The notes below the pieces were generated by a model, which made no database searches, had not been told where the DNA came from, and saw nothing but the letters and a program-made list of their open reading frames with translations. Source: Methylococcales bacterium (lineage in GTDB: Bacteria > Pseudomonadota > Gammaproteobacteria > Methylococcales > Methylomonadaceae). From it: 64,000 nt of DNA. The position numbers and the translations under genes are program-made. Below, piece after piece: positions 56,908 through 64,000 of the stretch (its first letter is position 1; every line of letters starts with the position of its first letter). The stretch is from NCBI GenBank assembly GCA_023145835.1, contig JAGLDH010000063.1:1-64000 (forward strand), in the 5' to 3' direction.

Positions 56908-57765
56908 TTACGCCATTTCCTTAGCTAAACTAAAAATATGTTCTGCATCAAAAACCTGCTTATTGTCTTCAAATAATTTGGCAATACAAGCTCGATGTAA
57001 AGCCAGTTTGAGCGCACCAAATCCAATAGCTCCCCAGATTATTTTGCCATGTCTCTCTTCTCCTTTATCGAGAACTTTTGTCCCCCCTATTCCGAGTGGT
57101 GGAGTGGCATTAGCATCAGCTATAACCTCAATATTCGAATTATCTCGCCAATGCTCTGATTTTAGTAATTCAATTCCAGCCGCCCCTGTTGCAAAAATAA
57201 TATTTGCATCTTTAACAACATCCCCTCTAGCATCACAATCTTTAGCTTCTAGCGGTGTAATTTCTACTCCAAAGCGATTTTTCATAGCAAAACAAGCTTC
57301 TTCTGCGCCAAAAATATGCCTAGATGTTATTGAAACATTTGCGCCTTCTAATGCAAACATAGCCGCCGCACGTTGCCCAACAGGCCCAGTCCCCCCCAAT
57401 ACAACCACTTTTTTTCCCGCTAATGAACAGCTAGTCGCTACTTTTGAAACTGCAGCTGCGGACGTTGTATTACTGCCATTAGAATCCAACATAACTGAAA
57501 CCTGAAAACCAGGAAAAAAATGCTTTTGAATGGCAAGGAAGAGCTCCTGGCCTGCAACCATGTTACTACCGCCAACAAAAATAGCCGTATTCTTTTTTTC
57601 TTTAGGAGCACGTGTAAAAATGGTGCCATCAACCAAAGATGAAATGTTTTCTGGTGTTAATCCACCATGCGGAATCACATGATCAGCACCACCATCATAC
57701 CCTACAACTGTATCAAATGATGAAGGATGATAATCTGTATCAAACTGAAATAACAATTTTTTCAT
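56908..57765 (-). CDS. mtdA: NADP-dependent methylene-tetrahydromethanopterin/methylene-THF dehydrogenase
   Basis: 285 aa, the MtdA length. The N-terminal FDTDYHPSSFDTVVGYDGGADHV region binds the pterin. The Rossmann motif is VVLGGTGPVGQRAAAMFALE, followed by SRHIFGAEEA, which is close to known MtdA. It oxidises methylene-H4MPT or methylene-THF with NADP+ and is specific to methylotrophs. First gene of mtdA-gckA-glyA with a good promoter about 120 bp upstream. Confidence 0.95.
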   Translation of the reverse strand: MKKLLFQFDTDYHPSSFDTVVGYDGGADHVIPHGGLTPENISSLVDGTIFTRAPKEKKNTAIFVGGSNMVAGQELFLAIQKHFFPGFQVSVMLDSNGSNTTSAAAVSKVATSCSLAGKKVVVLGGTGPVGQRAAAMFALEGANVSITSRHIFGAEEACFAMKNRFGVEITPLEAKDCDARGDVVKDANIIFATGAAGIELLKSEHWRDNSNIEVIADANATPPLGIGGTKVLDKGEERHGKIIWGAIGFGALKLALHRACIAKLFEDNKQVFDAEHIFSLAKEMA

Positions 57766-57887
57766 TCAAGAGCCTTACTACTATTTTTTTAGAAAAGAAG
57801 CCATCAAGCTAGCTATCCAAAATACATAAGATAGTTTAATAGAATAAAGAAACTAACCTTGTTTACCTTTTTATTCCGTTAAACCAC

Positions 57888-57916
57888 ATAATACGTATTA
57901 GAGAAACTACATTCAA
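57888..57916 (-). promoter_or_regulatory. Likely sigma-70 promoter of mtdA-gckA-glyA
   Basis: On the minus strand TTGAAT and TATTAT are separated by exactly 17 bp, about 120 bp upstream of the mtdA ATG. No other gene could use it. Confidence 0.5.
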
Positions 57917-58016
57917 AAGACTTATACAATATTACAAAAATTATACTTTATAATTATCGATCTTATAATCAACAAAATCGAGGTTATAAAAGAGAAAATA
58001 TAAATGCTTTTATCAA

Positions 58017-58517
58017 TTATTCATAAAGCCTTTCTGTTTTCCACATCTTGTATTTTTCTGAAGGAAATAGCTCAACTCTTTCTTTCTCTTTATACATTTC
58101 ATATTCTTTTCGAAACGTCACTGCAGTTCTAAATGCATGAAATTCTTCATCTGCACTTACACTATCGGCTCGTCCCACATGAAAAGTTTTCGTATGTCCT
58201 TTTCCGCCCCTTCGCCAATGACAGCTATAGATCAAATAATACACACCTCTTCTTTTATCAAACTGAATAGATTTAGATACCCCAAGAACTCCTGTTGAAG
58301 ATTTATGTGCAGGTAATTCCATGTCTTGACGATATTTTTTACTTTCCTTAAATAAAACCAGCATTTGGTCTCGCCAACTGATTGCACTTTTCAAGGACTT
58401 AGCTTTACTCCCCCACATTTTATGTGCAAAATAACGACTATATTCTTTCTTATTTCTTACAATTCTAACTTGGAACCCTCTTTCATCTGGCTCCGTAATT
58501 TGTTTATGTATTGCCAT
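58017..58517 (-). CDS. AP2-like domain protein
   Basis: 166 aa, basic, no signal peptide. Two AP2-like units are suggested: residues about 14-55 (FQVRIVRNKKEYSRYFAH) and about 76-140 (GVLGVSKSIQFDKRRGVYY followed by a His/Lys-rich strand and a helix with AVTFRKEYEM). Each has the three-strand-plus-helix order of AP2 DNA-binding domains. There is no HNH nuclease or integrase part. It is 12 bp downstream of cysH, so probably in that operon. Assignment is by pattern; DNA binding is inferred. Confidence 0.65.
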   Translation of the reverse strand: MAIHKQITEPDERGFQVRIVRNKKEYSRYFAHKMWGSKAKSLKSAISWRDQMLVLFKESKKYRQDMELPAHKSSTGVLGVSKSIQFDKRRGVYYLIYSCHWRRGGKGHTKTFHVGRADSVSADEEFHAFRTAVTFRKEYEMYKEKERVELFPSEKYKMWKTERLYE

Positions 58518-58529
58518 ATATTTTTATAA

Positions 58530-59249
58530 TTATTTAACATTATTCACATGCAAACCGCATTCTTTTTTAGTTGCTTCTTCCCACCACCATCGTCCAGCTC
58601 GTTCATGCTGATTGGGTATTACCGCACGAGTACAAGGCTCACAACCTATACTAATAAATCCTTTTTGATGTAACTCATTAAAAGGCACTTGATAAGCCTC
58701 GATATGATCCCATACTTGACCTGAACTCCAGTTTAATAAAGGATTAAATTTAATCAACTTTTTCCCTTCTGATGAAAAAGCTGCATCAATTTGCACTTCA
58801 GGAATATCTTGTCGAGTATCTAAACTTTGATCTTTTCGTTGCCCTGTTATCCATGCATCAAGCGTAGAAAGTTTTCGCCTAAGGGAGTCTACTTTACGTA
58901 TTCCACAACACTGCTGATGCCCCTCTTCATAAAAACTAAACAAACCTTTTTCTTTTACAAAAGGATCTAATAATCCTCTATCTGGCGTAAGAATTTCAAT
59001 ATCAATTTGATAATGTTGCCTTATTTTTTCGATAAACTGATAAGTTTCTGGATGTAATCTTCCCGTATCTAATGAAAAAACCTGAATATCTTTTCGAATA
59101 TTCAATGCCATATCTATCAATACAACATCTTCTGCACCACTAAAAGAAATAGCAATATTATCAAAATTTTCTAATGCTGTTTTTAAAATACTGCGTGGGT
59201 TTTTACTTTTCAGTTCAGCTTGAACCGTTTGGATATCGAATAAGGTCAT
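58530..59249 (-). CDS. cysH: Assimilatory (phospho)adenylyl-sulfate reductase
   Basis: 239 aa. The PAPS-reductase fold has SFSGAEDVVLIDMAL and the active-site tail ECGLH. Two Cys pairs, CC at 114-115 and CxxC at 203-206 (GCEPCTR), would hold a [4Fe-4S] cluster, which is typical of APS rather than PAPS reductases. It reduces activated sulfate to sulfite. It lies 17 bp after gshA. Confidence 0.95.
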   Translation of the reverse strand: MTLFDIQTVQAELKSKNPRSILKTALENFDNIAISFSGAEDVVLIDMALNIRKDIQVFSLDTGRLHPETYQFIEKIRQHYQIDIEILTPDRGLLDPFVKEKGLFSFYEEGHQQCCGIRKVDSLRRKLSTLDAWITGQRKDQSLDTRQDIPEVQIDAAFSSEGKKLIKFNPLLNWSSGQVWDHIEAYQVPFNELHQKGFISIGCEPCTRAVIPNQHERAGRWWWEEATKKECGLHVNNVK

Positions 59250-59266
59250 TGTTATGTTATTTATTA

Positions 59267-60850
59267 CTACTGGGAAAAATAATTAGTTAAAAACTCATCA
59301 AAAGAAACGCTATCATTAGCTTCAATTTCTTGTTGTTTTTTACGAGAGGCAACTGACATATCATCAAACTGTTGCGTTGTAATCTTATCCAGCTTTTGTT
59401 GTTCAAAATAGTGTTTATATTGCTCTGAAATATTTAATCCAAAACTCCCAAAAGGTTGCTTATTGTTACGCATACCTTTAAGAATTTTTGCAGATGGAGT
59501 TAACTCTGCATCGCATACTACTGCTAACTGTTGCTCTACGGCCTTACCATACGGTTTATCAATATTGCCTTCATCCAAAATATCGCATATAGGCTGCATC
59601 GACTTTACTATTTCAGCCGACCAGTCTTTTAATAAAACTTGCTTGCTATTTCTATTAAGCTCCAAACCAGGTTTTCGCCCCATATGCGCAACAGCTAATT
59701 GATTTATATTGTTGATATGATTTTCCTGCCCTCGGTACTTTGGGCTTTCTTGTAACAAGCAATTTAATAAAAAAACTTCTATAAAACGTGACTTTCCTTC
59801 ATCAATTCCAATAGGATTAAATAAATCCAAGTCTAAAGAGCGCAGCTCTATATACTCAACCCCTCGACGTTTTAATGCAAGCGTTGGTTTTTCGCACGAT
59901 TCTGCAATTTGTTTTGGTCGCATCGTACTATAAAATTCATTTTCAATTTGTAGTGCGTTACTATTTAACTGCTTGTACTGGCCATCAACTTTAACGCCTA
60001 TTTTTTCATATTCAGGATAGGGTGTTTCAATCGCCTTGCCCAAACTGTCAACATATCCAGTTAAAGTATTGTAATCAATTTTAAGGTTTGCCTGGTTTTT
60101 GCTTTTATATCCAATATCGCTCATTCGCAACGACGTTGCATAGGGATGGTAAAGCGTATATTTGTCAAACTCATCAAATTCTGCCATTAAATGAGGACGG
60201 CTTTTAAAAAAGTTTTTACAAATTGCAGGAGAAGCTCCAAATAAATAAAGAATTAACCAGCCCTGGCGCTGAAAATTTCTAATCAAACCAAAATAAGATT
60301 CAGAAATAAAATCATTTAACTCAAGGTTACTTTTACTTTGCTCATGCAATACTGGCCACAAAGCAACCGGAACAGAATAATTAAAGTGAATGCCTGCGAT
60401 TGCTTGCATTGTTCTACCATATCGATGCCATAGCCCATGCCTATATACATGTTTCATTTTACCAATATTCGAATTTCCATATTCAGCGATTGGTACACTT
60501 TTATCACCATTTATGCCACAAGGCATACTGGCAGATAAAAGCATTTCATCACCCAGGTGGTTATAAACATACTGATGAATTCGATGCATAAAACCTAGAG
60601 TTTCAGTAATATCTGCAAACGGTGGCGTAATAAACTCAAGCAATGCTTCTGAATAATCAGTGGTGATGTGTGGATGCGTCAATGCAGAACCAAGCGCCTG
60701 CGGATGAGATAATTGTGAGACACACCCCTCTCGACAAATACGCAGACTTTCTTTTTCTATGCCTTTAAGTCCACCAACAAGGAGTTGTTGTTTGTTATGT
60801 TCTAGCAAATAGCTAAGTTTAGGGGAATATTGTGTAGTCAAAATAGTCAT
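59267..60850 (-). CDS. gshA: Glutamate-cysteine ligase (class GshA)
   Basis: 527 aa. The N-terminal LLVGGLKGIEKESLRI and the ITTDYSEALLEFITPP block are diagnostic of gammaproteobacterial GshA, as is RGVEYIELRSLDLDLFNPIG. It makes gamma-glutamylcysteine for glutathione. It is co-transcribed with cysH, which supplies the sulfur for cysteine. It is divergent from recQ with a 119-bp gap (to the recQ GTG). Confidence 0.97.
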   Translation of the reverse strand: MTILTTQYSPKLSYLLEHNKQQLLVGGLKGIEKESLRICREGCVSQLSHPQALGSALTHPHITTDYSEALLEFITPPFADITETLGFMHRIHQYVYNHLGDEMLLSASMPCGINGDKSVPIAEYGNSNIGKMKHVYRHGLWHRYGRTMQAIAGIHFNYSVPVALWPVLHEQSKSNLELNDFISESYFGLIRNFQRQGWLILYLFGASPAICKNFFKSRPHLMAEFDEFDKYTLYHPYATSLRMSDIGYKSKNQANLKIDYNTLTGYVDSLGKAIETPYPEYEKIGVKVDGQYKQLNSNALQIENEFYSTMRPKQIAESCEKPTLALKRRGVEYIELRSLDLDLFNPIGIDEGKSRFIEVFLLNCLLQESPKYRGQENHINNINQLAVAHMGRKPGLELNRNSKQVLLKDWSAEIVKSMQPICDILDEGNIDKPYGKAVEQQLAVVCDAELTPSAKILKGMRNNKQPFGSFGLNISEQYKHYFEQQKLDKITTQQFDDMSVASRKKQQEIEANDSVSFDEFLTNYFSQ

Positions 60851-60969
60851 AAAGGGGCATTTTACCCAGTTGATCTTGATATAATCTGGCTATTATAAAA
60901 GGTTATGCCTCTTTGGAGTAGTTTATCAACTTAGAACAACACACAAATACCAAGCTTCAGTCTGAAGAA

Positions 60970-63069
60970 GTGCTTAAAACAGTTTTTGGTTACGATAATT
61001 TCAGGGGACAGCAAAAAGATATTATTGAACAACTGATATCCGGTCAAGATGCATTAGTCTTAATGCCTACAGGCGGAGGAAAATCTTTATGCTATCAAAT
61101 TCCTGCTATCGTTAGATCAGGGGTTGGTATTGTTATTTCCCCTTTAATTGCATTAATGCAAGACCAAGTCAGCGCTTTACATTTATTAGGTGTAAAAGCT
61201 GCCTTTCTTAACTCCACCTTATCTATGGATGAAGCAAGGCTAGTAGAAAACCAATTAAAAAAGGGGGAACTTGATCTTCTGTATATTGCCCCAGAAAGAT
61301 TAACATCAGAATGGACTCAATCTCTATTCCAACGAATTAATATTTCTTTATTTGCCATTGATGAAGCACATTGTGTATCGCAATGGGGGCATGATTTTCG
61401 CGTGGATTATCTTCAACTTTCTTTATTGCACGAGAAATTCCCAGCTATCCCCAGAATTGCTTTAACCGCCACGGCGGATGAAAAGACTAGAGAAGAAATT
61501 ATTAAGCGACTTGCCCTGGAGCAAGCAAAATCTTTTATTAGTGGATTTGATCGTCCTAATATTCGTTATCGAATTGTTCAAAAGCAAAATGCTAAACAGC
61601 AGTTACTTCACTTTATCAGAGCTGAGCATTCAGGTGACGCAGGTATAATTTATTGTTTATCTCGAAAAAAAGTAGAAGCAACAGCTGAATGGTTAGCAGG
61701 AAAAGGGATCAATGCTCTACCCTATCACGCACGTTTAGCCAATAAAGTAAAACAACAAAACCAACATCGTTTTTTAATGGAAGAAGGTATTGTTATTGTT
61801 GCCACTATCGCGTTTGGAATGGGAATCGACAAACCTAATGTACGTTTTGTTGCTCACTTGGATTTACCTAAAAGTATCGAAGGTTATTACCAAGAAACAG
61901 GGCGTGCTGGACGTGATGGAGAACCGGCTAACGCTTGGATGGCTTATGGCTTACAGGATGTTATTACATTACGCAAAATGTTGGGTGACTCCAATGCTGA
62001 TGAAACACATAAGCGAGTAGAATTTCATAAACTTGAATCTATGCTAGCCTTATGTGAGCTTGTAAGCTGCCGTAGGCAAGCTTTACTCGCCTATTTTGGG
62101 GATGAACTCAAGGAAAATTGTGGCAATTGCGATACCTGTTTAGAGCCGGTACAAACGTGGGATGGAACTACCCCAGCTCAACAAGCCCTCTCCTGCATCT
62201 ACCGAACAGAACAACGTTTTGGCGTTAATTATCTAATTGAAGTCTTACTAGGTAAACCATCTGAAAGAATGATTAGCTTTGGACATGATAAACAATCAAC
62301 TTTCGGGATTGGTAAAGATATTGACGAAAAACAATGGCGTTCGGTCTTCAGACAATTAGTAGCCAAAGGTTATGTAGAAATTGATTTTGATGGCTACGGT
62401 GCATTTAAACTAACCGAACAATGTCGCCCTATCTTACGTGGAGAACAAACTCTCATGTTACGTAAAGATATTGCTCCAGAAAAAGGGCGGCGTAAAAAAG
62501 GTGATAAGCGGGTTATTCAACAAAATGAAAACAATTTATTGTGGGATGCTTTGCGAGCAAAACGTCGAGAGCTGGCTGATAAGCAAGATGTTCCACCTTT
62601 TGTTATTTTTCACGATGCGACCTTAATGACTATGATGGATGAAAAACCTAGTAATTTACAACAAATGAATGCTATTTCAGGTGTCGGTGAAAAGAAACTC
62701 GAACTCTATGGTGATGAGTTTTTACAAGTTCTTCAGCAATTTGAAAACGATGACTTAACCGACACAGTTGCTGAATCAATCTCATTATTTAGATTGGGCT
62801 ATACCGTAGAAAAAGTATCAAAGCAGCGTCAATTAAAAGAAGACACTATATACAACCATTTGTCACAAGCCATAGAAGATGGAGGGATAGAATTAACTGA
62901 AGTGATTGATTTAGGTCAAAAAGAAATTGATCAAATAGAAGAAGCTATCATCAACCTACCAGACGATCAGAAAAATGCCCTAAAACCACTATTTGAGTTT
63001 TTTGATGAAACGTATAGTTATGGTGTATTACGCTGCGTAAGAGCAGGATTCCAGCTTAAAACAGAATAA
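60970..63069 (+). CDS. recQ: ATP-dependent DNA helicase RecQ
   Basis: 699 aa from the GTG at 60970. Motif I is [15 protein letters not shown], motif [17 protein letters not shown] and motif [15 protein letters not shown]. The zinc site is [11 protein letters not shown] followed by CGNCDTC, then the RQC winged helix, an HRDC domain (about 520-595) and a C-terminal helix-turn-helix ([20 protein letters not shown]). The true start is probably upstream: the frame is open to 60922 and would read [14 protein letters not shown] before the GTG. A GGAG lies 6 nt before an ATC at 60925. A target duplication of a MITE-like element starts right after the TAA. Confidence 0.96.
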   Translation: MLKTVFGYDNFRGQQKDIIEQLISGQDALVLMPTGGGKSLCYQIPAIVRSGVGIVISPLIALMQDQVSALHLLGVKAAFLNSTLSMDEARLVENQLKKGELDLLYIAPERLTSEWTQSLFQRINISLFAIDEAHCVSQWGHDFRVDYLQLSLLHEKFPAIPRIALTATADEKTREEIIKRLALEQAKSFISGFDRPNIRYRIVQKQNAKQQLLHFIRAEHSGDAGIIYCLSRKKVEATAEWLAGKGINALPYHARLANKVKQQNQHRFLMEEGIVIVATIAFGMGIDKPNVRFVAHLDLPKSIEGYYQETGRAGRDGEPANAWMAYGLQDVITLRKMLGDSNADETHKRVEFHKLESMLALCELVSCRRQALLAYFGDELKENCGNCDTCLEPVQTWDGTTPAQQALSCIYRTEQRFGVNYLIEVLLGKPSERMISFGHDKQSTFGIGKDIDEKQWRSVFRQLVAKGYVEIDFDGYGAFKLTEQCRPILRGEQTLMLRKDIAPEKGRRKKGDKRVIQQNENNLLWDALRAKRRELADKQDVPPFVIFHDATLMTMMDEKPSNLQQMNAISGVGEKKLELYGDEFLQVLQQFENDDLTDTVAESISLFRLGYTVEKVSKQRQLKEDTIYNHLSQAIEDGGIELTEVIDLGQKEIDQIEEAIINLPDDQKNALKPLFEFFDETYSYGVLRCVRAGFQLKTE

Positions 63070-63317
63070 AACTATTCCTGATTACCCATAACCTTCCGCC
63101 AATTTAGAGTTCATTGCTCGCATGAACTTTAGAGTCTATCTTGCATCAATATTTTTCGGGTTGAAAGAATGAATTAAAAAAGGGAAAAAACAGTTTTTTC
63201 CATCCGTTTAAAATTTTCTTTGTATTCTTGTTTTTTAAAAGCAATATTAATTCAATTGGTTATAAGGTATTACTCTTCATGGATTTGGCGGAAGCAAGTA
63301 AGTAATCAGGAAACTAT
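63070..63317. mobile_element. MITE-like insertion with 6-bp target duplication
   Basis: AACTAT occurs directly at 63070-63075 and 63312-63317. Between them a 236-bp element begins TCCTGATTAC and ends GTAATCAGGA. The terminal inverted repeats continue as a second block, TTCCGCCAA, after an 8-nt variable spacer, giving 27-bp bipartite ends. It codes for no transposase. It inserted just after the recQ stop codon. The short length and target duplication fit a miniature inverted-repeat transposable element. Confidence 0.8.
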
Positions 63318-63491
63318 TTACGATAATGAATCGTTGCTTAGACATACACATAATTACAGGAAAACTACAAAATTGCTTGTACGTGATACATAAAAATCAG
63401 CCATTGTTTATCCGTAGAAACTCAAACTAATAGTGACCCGTTTTTTCAGGGTGTCTGCTAGATTAGATTTGAGTTACTACAAATAAGAATC
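63318..63491. other. Remaining gap between the MITE-like element and DUF1249
   Basis: A short AT-rich stretch without ORF or clear terminator. Nothing else is seen; recQ and the DUF1249 gene converge here. Confidence 0.4.
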
Positions 63492-63932
63492 CTATTTATA
63501 CCCTATACTTCGAAACTCATAATTAGTTTGCAGACAGTGATCTAACCATTTTTGTAAAAAATAATTTAATCGCCATTTATAATTCATTATTTCGACACTT
63601 TTACTTGGGTCTTTATAAACCATTGATACAGTAGGTCTAACATAATCCTTTAAAACTTCTGCAAGATTAGCATCTAAATAAATTCTTATTTTGACAGCAG
63701 GTTCCATAAAGCCATCTAGGTTTTTATCAAACTGGTGGCTAAGTTCAACCGTTAATGTATGCTTTGTACGGTCAATTATTTTCAAATATAAGGAAGGTTT
63801 GTTATTGGTTTTTCCTGTAGCCTGACTTTGGAAAGAACATAAATCTGGAATAAGACTAAATAGCTTTTTATAGTTAGATTCACACAGCTTCTCTAAACAT
63901 AAGGATGTATTGACAGGGTGAACCAGACTCAT
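63492..63932 (-). CDS. DUF1249 (YqiB-like) family protein
   Basis: 146 aa. The block LCESNYKKLFSLIPDL near the start and the acidic/aromatic LNYFLQKWLDHCLQTNYEF at the end fit DUF1249/YqiB, a small cytosolic family of unknown function often found near nudF and cpdA. Those genes would lie beyond the right edge of the window. The start ATG at 63932 has no strong Shine-Dalgarno. Confidence 0.85.
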   Translation of the reverse strand: MSLVHPVNTSLCLEKLCESNYKKLFSLIPDLCSFQSQATGKTNNKPSLYLKIIDRTKHTLTVELSHQFDKNLDGFMEPAVKIRIYLDANLAEVLKDYVRPTVSMVYKDPSKSVEIMNYKWRLNYFLQKWLDHCLQTNYEFRSIGYK

Positions 63933-64000
63933 AATATGGCTCTGTTAGCTTTCCTGATAGCAAGCATTAGCACTTGCAGTTTCCCAAAGCACAACTTTAT

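Noticed and set aside
56963-57505. 180-aa plus-strand ORF
   Set aside because: Antisense shadow of mtdA, which has unmistakable family motifs.

Overview
The window is AT-rich DNA from a flagellated, methane- or methanol-oxidising gammaproteobacterium, most likely a type I methanotroph of the Methylococcales. This is inferred from three things: a serine-cycle gene set (mtdA, glycerate 2-kinase, glyA, fhs), a Pseudomonas-like polar flagellar and chemotaxis gene order, and FimV and LapA-type adhesion genes. No rRNA, tRNA or CRISPR array was found.

Bases 1-11097 hold a complete Lap-type biofilm adhesion locus. It contains the 5' end of a giant type I secreted adhesin (minus strand, running off the left edge) with a retention module and a TAAG cleavage site. 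It also has a tiny ORF resembling a type I secretion tail, the secretion system lapB-lapC-(LuxR-type regulator)-lapE, and a minus-strand operon of truncated globin, LapD (c-di-GMP receptor), LapG (periplasmic protease) and a YgjP-like metallopeptidase. When c-di-GMP is low, LapD should release LapG to cut the adhesin at TAAG; when it is high, the adhesin should stay on the surface.

Bases 11318-12628 carry a Bax-inhibitor-1-like membrane protein and a lipoprotein, followed by a 165-bp palindromic element.

Bases 12810-32738 are one long minus-strand flagellar and chemotaxis region. In transcription order it reads fliL-M-N-O-P-Q-R-flhB, flhA, flhF-fleN-fliA, cheY-Z-A-B, motC-motD, parC-parP-cheW, a previously uncalled 57-aa ORF and a DUF2802 gene.

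Bases 33116-46490 are housekeeping and accessory genes: a small membrane protein, fimV, asd, adk, a CBS-domain protein, DUF1415, a TPR-like protein, DUF2288, a retropepsin-like protease, a sterol-desaturase-family hydroxylase, a glycosyltransferase and a SWIM/SNF2 helicase.

Bases 46916-51728 hold a Ras-like GTPase with a roadblock-like partner, a LysM protein, an orphan protein, a PqiA-like membrane protein and dodecin. Bases 51891-57765 hold mscL and the C1 genes fhs, glyA, gckA and mtdA. The right end has an AP2-like protein, cysH, gshA, recQ, a MITE-like insertion with a 6-bp target duplication directly after the recQ stop, and a DUF1249 gene.

All family assignments come from reading protein motifs by eye; no database search was run.
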